A stretch of DNA of 64,000 nt from Guadua angustifolia. Lineage: Eukaryota; Streptophyta; Magnoliopsida; Poales; Poaceae. Below are positions 58,461-64,000 of this stretch, piece after piece (the stretch's first letter is position 1; the number at the start of each line of letters is the position of its first letter). The translations under genes and the position numbers were made by a program. Where the stretch lies: assembly GCA_036346375.1 (NCBI GenBank), contig CM070500.1, positions 78,534,437 to 78,598,436 on the forward strand, written 5' to 3'. The notes under the pieces are model-generated. The model searched no databases. It saw nothing but the letters and a program-made list of their open reading frames with translations, and was not told where the DNA came from.

Positions 58461-59900
58461 TCACCGATCCTCAGGCGAAGTATGAGGCTCGCTACCTCGT
58501 TGCCGCGTCAAGGAACCAAGTTCATGGTTTCCACGCTGGGCGCCGACGAGGAAAAGAGGAAGCGCGAGGATATGAAAAGCCAGAAAAAAAGTATCTTTAT
58601 CTTTTTTCCGCGAGGTGAAGATGTCAATAGCGGCTTGGTTTCGCCGCCTTGGGCCGGGCGGTTCAACCACCGACCTTCGCTAACTTGGGCCGCCATGCGC
58701 CTGTGAAGCCTCGCTACCGCCACTCACAGAGCCGCCCGACGCAATGGTAATCAAGAGTCGCACAGGCCTCCCGTCGGCGATATGCCTCGCCTATCAGCCT
58801 CGCCAGATTTAATGCGAGGTGGGGGACGGACAGGCACGCCCCATCGAGCAGACGTGAAGCACGCTGGGCGGTGGCGCGCCGGGCGACACCGCTTACCGGC
58901 CCGCCTGCAGATATAAATACAGCAGAGGAGCTTCCACGCCAGAGCCATCTTTTCCTTTCTTCCTACTCTTTTACCTCTTTTGGCGATAAAGGAGGGAAAG
59001 GCTAGAAGATTTGAGCGGCGATGGCGAGCGGGGTGACGATCGAGGACCGGCAATGGAGGCGGCAGATCTCGGGTCGACCGCAGAGATCCAGACCATCGCC
59101 GCGCCCCCGCACGCAGGAGAGGGGGCCTACACGCCCCCGCCGACCTTCCAGACGTGGATCCCCTTCGAGTGAGCTTTCGCCAATGTTGGTACGCTTCAAC
59201 CCCGCTTGCCGACGCCGGCTTTTTCTTTCACCGCAGAGCTTCCTGCTCGATCGCCGCCATCGGCCGCGTCACGGCGACCGGCCATGGGGAGGCGGCACCG
59301 CCGCGCGGCAAGATGTTCTCCGATCGCTTTCATGCGGTCTCGGGGCCTGTGTGGCGGCTGTGATGACGCGCAGAAGCCTCCTCGCGATCCGAAGCCGCAC
59401 TGCCGCCGCCAGAGGCGGAGATACGCGCGCTGGCTCGATCCGAGCTCGAGGGAAGCTCACCGAGGCGCGCGAGGAGGTGCGGGCGTTGCGTTTCGAAGCC
59501 GGGCGCCACGGAGGAGGAGCCGCTAAGGCGAACGAGGAACGCTTAGACTCGGCGAGATCTTGCGAACGGCTGGTCCGCTTCGAGTATGGCCAGAGCTTCA
59601 GCATGGGGTGGGCCGCAGGAGCGCCGAGCGCAATGAGCCGCATTACGCCGCCTCTGCGGTAAAATTAACGCTTCGCCGATTTCGCCAGCGCTTACGCGAA
59701 GCGCCGCTGCGAGGGCGGGCGGTCGCTGACGGGCGGAGTATATGGGCGGTCATTGCTGTACCAGAATGCCACCTTCGATCCGATCGCGACCGCCGGGCGG
59801 GTCGGCGAGACGCAGACCAGCGCCGGCTAGAGGCGGCCGGTGGCGAGATCGGGCGGGCTCGTCATGCGTTGACGGAGCGACAGCCCGAGGACGATTTCTC
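58461..59900 (+). repeat. antisense unit 2 segment, copy 1 (direct repeat with 62518-64000)
   Basis: Begins GGTCACCGATCCTCAGGCGAAGTATGAGGCTC just before this point. The homologous segment resumes after the right LTR at 62518. It holds a promoter-like block, a TATA box and the start of a coding unit. The two copies differ by many short indels. Confidence 0.88.
58911..58920 (+). promoter_or_regulatory. TATA box upstream of antisense unit 2
   Basis: ATATAAATAC lies about 100 bp before the ATG at 59021, after a GC-rich block with TTTAATGCGAGG. In the repeat copy at about 63000 this box is absent, so that copy would lack the promoter. Confidence 0.55.
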
Positions 59901-59904
59901 TTGA
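59021..59904 (+). pseudogene. antisense unit 2: unknown protein N-terminus plus coiled coil
   Basis: The ATG at 59021 gives MASGVTIEDRQWRRQISG, then frames change. A later frame reads RGKLTEAREEVRALRFEAGR and AKANEERLDSARSCERL, which looks like a coiled coil similar in style to the C-terminal parts of the other antisense genes. The PF04195 core is not visible, so this may be an internally deleted relative of unit 1. An AT-rich 3' end follows at about 59920. Confidence 0.55.
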
Positions 59905-61311
59905 TAAGCCTCTAAGCGGTCGTGGTTTAACTTTTGCTTCTCGAAGTGTAATCATATATATGCTCGACGCCATTGACTTTTGGGGTATTTCACGATATTT
60001 CAGATTTTTTTGTAATGCACACTTTTCGAGCGATCAGAGTTCTTAAGAACCGCAGAGGTTGCCGGAGCGTAGGGTCGGAGTGCAAAGGCTTTGAGGCGAT
60101 GCGAAAAACGGCGATGCCCCAACCGGTCAAAAGACGCTGGCCCCGATCAACCATGGATCACCTCGCGGGTTTTTTCCACAAGGCGCTATCCGCAATCCGA
60201 GCCGCTTAGGGCGAGGCCATAGCGCCGTTAAGAGGGTCACCGCCGCAAGGGTTCTAACGGGCGGTCGACGCTTCTTAAATAGCATTCGTGCAAGCAGCCC
60301 CGAATGCTGCGGCGCGATGACTAGGATGTGGTCGGCAAGACAACACTTTCAACCCTGTGATTTAATGAAAACGCATGTAATAAAGATGAAGGTCGTGACG
60401 AATCTCCTTAGCTTCTCAATATCCCCGCATTTGACACAACAGGATCCCCGCGCGCTGAATCAAGAGGTGCCGAGTCGGAGGATCCTCATGGCGCTTAATG
60501 ATGAGGACATCGCCAACATGTACGCGGACCGCTGTCTTCCTTCCTCTACGACGCTCGCTGACGACGGCGCTTTTTTCTACGCCGCAAGGAGGCCTCAATC
60601 CACATGCTCGCCCATCGAGACTTTCAAAGGATCGGCACCTCAATCCCATATACCCCAAGGATGGCCCATGCTCTGGATGGCCCAAGATCAAGCCCAATTT
60701 GTCTCCGAGTCCGCCTGGCCATCCAGGAGCAGCAGTACTCAAACGGATATAACTTGGGCTCCCCGGACTCCGCTTTTAGTGTGCAACCACCCGCTTGAAA
60801 GGTATCGAGATAACCTTCCAATGCATCTAGTCCCAAGACCAAATTCTCATGGAACGTCAGGAAATCACTAAACAATCAAGCAGTCCGAATTCGCCAGTGC
60901 TGGCCACCTTATTTGGGCCGGTGGGCCTTGTAATTTGTTGAGGTTTAGGCCCAGGTTGAGGACGTGGAGCAAACCCTAGCACGCCTCCACCTTGGCCGCC
61001 ACCCCTTGGCCATCCCTTCTTCCATTATAAAACTAGTCCCGCCATCACCTTAGATCGGTTTTGTTGTGTTTGGTAGACCTGCAGGCCCCTCCTCGTGGTT
61101 TGCGCTGGTCGACTAGACCGCCTGAGCCGAAACAGAACCTCAACTTATTTTGTTTGATTTCAATACTATCAATTCAGATTGCTTCATGCTTTGTTCTTAT
61201 GGTTCTCGATTTCTTGCAGGAACAATTGATCATTTGGATCTTGTATCTGTGGATTGGCATTGCGATTGTGAAGCTCCCCACCTGCTGGTAGGAAGCCTTG
61301 ATTCGGTGCCA
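59905..61311. other. internal region without recognised gene
   Basis: Where gag-pol would be expected, only unassigned ORFs are present (for example 60624-60875 minus and 60317-60871 plus, which overlap each other). 60880-61320 is an AT-richer segment with a different character (CTTATGGTTCTCGATTTCTTGCAGG, intron-like) that could be a further inserted fragment. No RT, RNase H or integrase signature was found. Confidence 0.5.
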
Positions 61312-61569
61312 TCAAGACTCCAAATTGACGATCATCATCTCACCGAAGATTGGGAATACCTGGCCCCCATCACTTAAGGGAACCGGACGGCGACACTCCA
61401 GACGGGCACACGCCCCACTGCCCTCAGAGGTTCGATAGCCTGCCATGGCTCTCCGCCCTCGGCTCGGGGACGCCAGGCAAGATGCTGTCAAGAAGATCGC
61501 TTCAATCGGGCGCGGGGAAGCACGAAGACCGTGATGATCCTCACCATTGTTGGTGAAGAAAGCCATCAA
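61312..61569 (-). pseudogene. possible gag start of the second Tat-type element
   Basis: The first minus-strand ORF downstream of the PBS-like leader starts MMAFFTNNGEDHHGLRAS. Position fits the first codons of gag in Tat-type elements, but no gag domain follows. Call based on position only. Confidence 0.35.
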
Positions 61570-61639
61570 GGAGGGAGATGGAACCGGAGATCACGTAAGA
61601 TGACGCGCGAGGCCCCTACTTATTGGCGCGCTAACCGCC

Positions 61640-62483
61640 TGTTTCAGATAACCGACAAGTAGATTTGTAAGTCTAGGGTCGACGCCCCGCCTCCTGAATG
61701 GTTAGACTCGAGTCCAAGATTTATAACCGTTCGGGCTGAATGTCCGCATTTCCAGCTTTATGATGGTGGATCTCGCTGTTCGTGTGGTGGATTACAAGTG
61801 AGAGCTAAGGACAGTCCCTAGCGCCGTCTCAGAGGAGGAGGCCCGGAGCGGCGAACGCCCACTGGCCTGACGGCCCAATCGGCCTGAGAGTGAGGGATAG
61901 AATGCGGATATCAAAAGTTCTCCCCTGCTCCCAGAGGGCCTCGCCTCCTTTATATAGTCGGAGGGCAGGTTACACGGGAGAAGAAGAGAAAAGGTAGTAG
62001 GCATCCCGGAGTCCTGGCCCTGGTCTTGATGACCGACATTTCGCTTCCCACGCGGGTTGGTAGACACAACGATAATGTCCTGCTGGAAAGGTGCGCACCG
62101 CCTCTCGTCATTGCCGATGCCGGGACACGTTCCGCCGTGTTTGTCTTGGGACGAGCCCTCCATCCACAGGCTCGACGAGGCGATGGATCGCGGTTCGCCC
62201 TAGCGGTTTGTGCCACCCTCGAAGGAGCCACCTACCCCAAGATGGGCGCTGTCCATGGGACAGCGGCCGCTTGGAGTCGTCCACAAGCGGTGAAGATTTA
62301 TCGAGACTCGGCCCGGGACCGATCGAACTCGTGGGAATTTCCCACCAAGAGTCTGCTTTGGTGCCCGTGGAGGCCGCCCTATCAGTTATTCGTCCGACAA
62401 GGGTCTGGTTTAACACCTAAGACTAAAAAATATGATCTTGAAATGGGCGATACTTCGTGTGGGTACCTTATGAGTATTCGCTA
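61640..62483 (-). repeat. 5' LTR (right) of the second Tat-type element
   Basis: Minus strand: begins near CGAATACTCATAAGG, contains ACTATATAAAGGAGG (about 61948-61962) and ends ATCTGAAACA at 61640, followed by the GCGCGCC leader. The outer edge at 62483 is approximate. Confidence 0.8.
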
Positions 62484-62517
62484 ACTACCACCGCTGTAGG
62501 CAGACCTTCGAGCACAT

Positions 62518-64000
62518 AGTTTCCGGGGTCACCGATCCTCAGGCGAAGTATGAGGCTCATAACTTCGTTGCCGTCAAGGAACCAAGCTCGCGGTTTCCAC
62601 AGCCAAGCGATTCGGAGGAAAAGAGGAAGCGAGATAATGAAAAGCTCGGAAAGCAAATAGCCTTTATCTTTTTTCGCGAGGTGAAAGATCAATAGCGGTT
62701 TGGCTCTTCGCCGCCTTGGGCCGGGCGGTTCGAACCACCGGACCTTCGCCAACTTGGGCCGCTGATGGCCAGTGGCTCGCTACCGCCACCAGCGTAATGG
62801 CCTGCCGGGGCGAAATCAAGAGTCGCATGACTGCCCTCTCGTCGGTGACGATATGCCTTCGCCTATCGGTCTCGTCGCATTTTAATGCGAGGTGGGGAGA
62901 CGTGGGCGTGGCACGTCCCATCGAAAGCGGGGCAGTGAAGCATGTCTGTGGGCGCGCGGCCTCGGGCGACACACCCGTTGGCCGCTCCGCCTCGGTGCAT
63001 CTCATCTGACAAGAAGAGCTTCCACGCCAGTAGCCATCTTTTCCTTCTTCCTACTCTCCTTTTACCTCTTTTGCGATAAAGGAGGGAAAGGCTAGAAAGA
63101 TTTGAGCGGGCGATAAGCGAAGGGGTGACGATCGGAGGGCCGGCAAATGGGAGGCGGCAAGATCCCACAGGGTCGCATCCGCGGAGATCTCAGACCATCG
63201 CCGCAAGCGCCCCGCACGAGAGAGAGGGGGCTCACACAGCCCCGCCGACCTTCCGTATCAGGGATCCCCTTTCTGAGTGAGCTTCTTCGCTCAATGTTGG
63301 TACGGCTTCAACCCCGGCTTGCTGACGTCGAGCTTTTTTCTCTTCTTCACCGCAGAGCTTCCGGTTCGGGATCAGGCCGGCCATCGGCTGCGGTCACGAT
63401 GACCGCCTCGGGGGAGGGCAACACCGGTGGCAGGGCAAGATGTTCTCCGATCCGCCATGCGGTCTCGGGAAACCTGTGGCCAGGCTGTGATGACGCTGGC
63501 AGAAGCCTCCCTGCGGATCCGGAGTGCAGGCCGCCGCCGCCAGAGGCGGAGATGCGCGTTAGCTGGCTCGAATCCGAGCCCGGAGGGAAGCTCACCGAGG
63601 CGCGCGAGAGGTGCGCGCGGCGGTTTCGAAGCCGCGCGCCACGGAGGAGGAGCCGCTAAGGCGAACGAGGAACGCTTAGACTCGCGCGAGGATCTCGCGA
63701 ACGTGGCTGGTCCGCCTTCGAGAGCATGGCCGGAGCTTGCTACCTTGGGGGGCAGCTGCAGGGGAGGCTGGAGCGCAATGAGTCCGCATTACGCCTCTCC
63801 GCAGCAAACGCTGCGCCGACGGCTTCCGCGCGCTTTACGCGAAGCGCTCCGCCGCGAGGGGACGCGGTCCGCTGGACGGGCGGAGTATGTGGCTCGTCAG
63901 GTTACCGGCCAATGCCACCTTCGATCCGATCGCGACCGCCGGCGGGTCGAAGAGACGCATCAGCGCCGGCTAGAGTGCACGGCGGTGGCGGAGATCGTAT
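62518..64000 (+). repeat. antisense unit 2 segment, copy 2, continuing past the window end
   Basis: Direct repeat of 58461-59900, immediately outside the right LTR. The start codon region reads GCGATAAGCGAAGG where copy 1 has GCGATGGCGAGCGG, so the ATG is lost. The coiled-coil part (GKLTEARE, AKANEERLDS) is still recognisable at about 63590-63690. It shows that the LTR at 61640-62483 is shared by, or lies between, two related elements. Confidence 0.85.

Larger units (their letters stand above)
52740..62483 (-). mobile_element. second Tat-type LTR element, rearranged, no pol recognised
   Basis: LTRs at 52740-53551 and 61640-62483 are in direct orientation. Both carry a minus-strand promoter-like ACTATATAAAGG and begin (minus) with CGAATACTCAT. 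The right LTR ends (minus) CTGAAACA, followed by GGCGGTTAGCGCGCCAATAAG, a PBS-like leader common in grass Gypsy elements. The interior has two antisense gene units but no RT, RNase H or integrase signature that I could find. No matching target duplication was found and the left LTR is truncated. It may be a pol-deleted non-autonomous derivative or a collapsed nested structure. Confidence 0.7.

Noticed and set aside
60317..60875. 184-codon plus ORF and overlapping 83-codon minus ORF
   Set aside because: Opposite, overlapping frames with no recognisable domain. Neither could be tied to gag or pol.
41354..64000. Bacterial contamination suggested by high GC
   Set aside because: It contains plant Ty3/Gypsy gag-pol signatures, LTRs with 5-bp duplications and intron-like gaps. 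No bacterial genes were seen.

Overview
The window is a repeat-dominated stretch of a flowering-plant nuclear genome. Long-LTR chromovirus-type elements, Tat-type Ty3/Gypsy elements with an antisense extra gene, a CACTA element carrying captured plant exons, hAT and Tourist-like miniature elements, and the mix of AT-rich and very GC-rich blocks suggest a monocot, probably a grass or close relative. The species cannot be named from this sequence. No intact host gene was found. Every recognisable coding stretch belongs to a transposable element or is a gene fragment carried by one.

Layout. (1) 1-4930 is AT-rich: a TATC microsatellite, a degenerate array with a ~450 bp period, and a 168 bp hAT-type MITE at 3073-3240. 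(2) 4931-25868 is one minus-strand, non-coding, long-LTR retrotransposon (LARD-like) with 5-bp target duplication GGCAC. It has ~2.9 kb LTRs, a PBS matching initiator tRNA-Met, a polypurine tract and a ~4 kb interior with no recognised domain. Its right LTR (the 5' LTR) was later hit twice, by an 8338 bp CACTA element (12645-20982, duplication TTT) and by a 2813 bp solo LTR (21473-24285, duplication CTACA). The uninterrupted left LTR preserves both empty sites.

(3) The CACTA element encodes no visible transposase. It carries exon fragments of at least five unrelated plant genes, all on the minus strand: an SF2/ASF-type SR splicing factor, the SNARE YKT6, a calcium-dependent protein kinase, an RNA-dependent RNA polymerase of the RDR3/4/5 type, and a RecQ (BLM/SGS1-like) helicase. 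It is a Pack-CACTA (transduplicating) element and the most notable object here.

(4) 25874-35694 holds microsatellites, a duplicated low-copy segment, a 710 bp Tourist-like element with a tRNA-like Pol III promoter inside, three copies of a ~540 bp repeat, a ~361 bp tandem repeat, and an LTR fragment related to the element at 52.7-62.5 kb. (5) 35640-41353 is a decayed minus-strand Ty1/Copia element whose 3' LTR was interrupted by a 775 bp hAT element (8-bp duplication CTCTTTAT). (6) 41354-52413 is a minus-strand Ty3/Gypsy Tat-type element (duplication ATTAT) inserted beside or within the copia 5' region. It has the order gag-PR-RT-RNaseH-INT, followed by an antisense, apparently intron-containing gene with a 'putative gypsy type transposon' (PF04195-like) domain and a coiled coil. 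(7) 52740-64000 contains a second, rearranged Tat-type element in which no pol was recognised. It has two antisense gene units, and part of the second is repeated beyond the right LTR. The GC-rich 41-64 kb block is full of short indels between repeat copies, so frames there are broken everywhere, by decay, assembly error or both.
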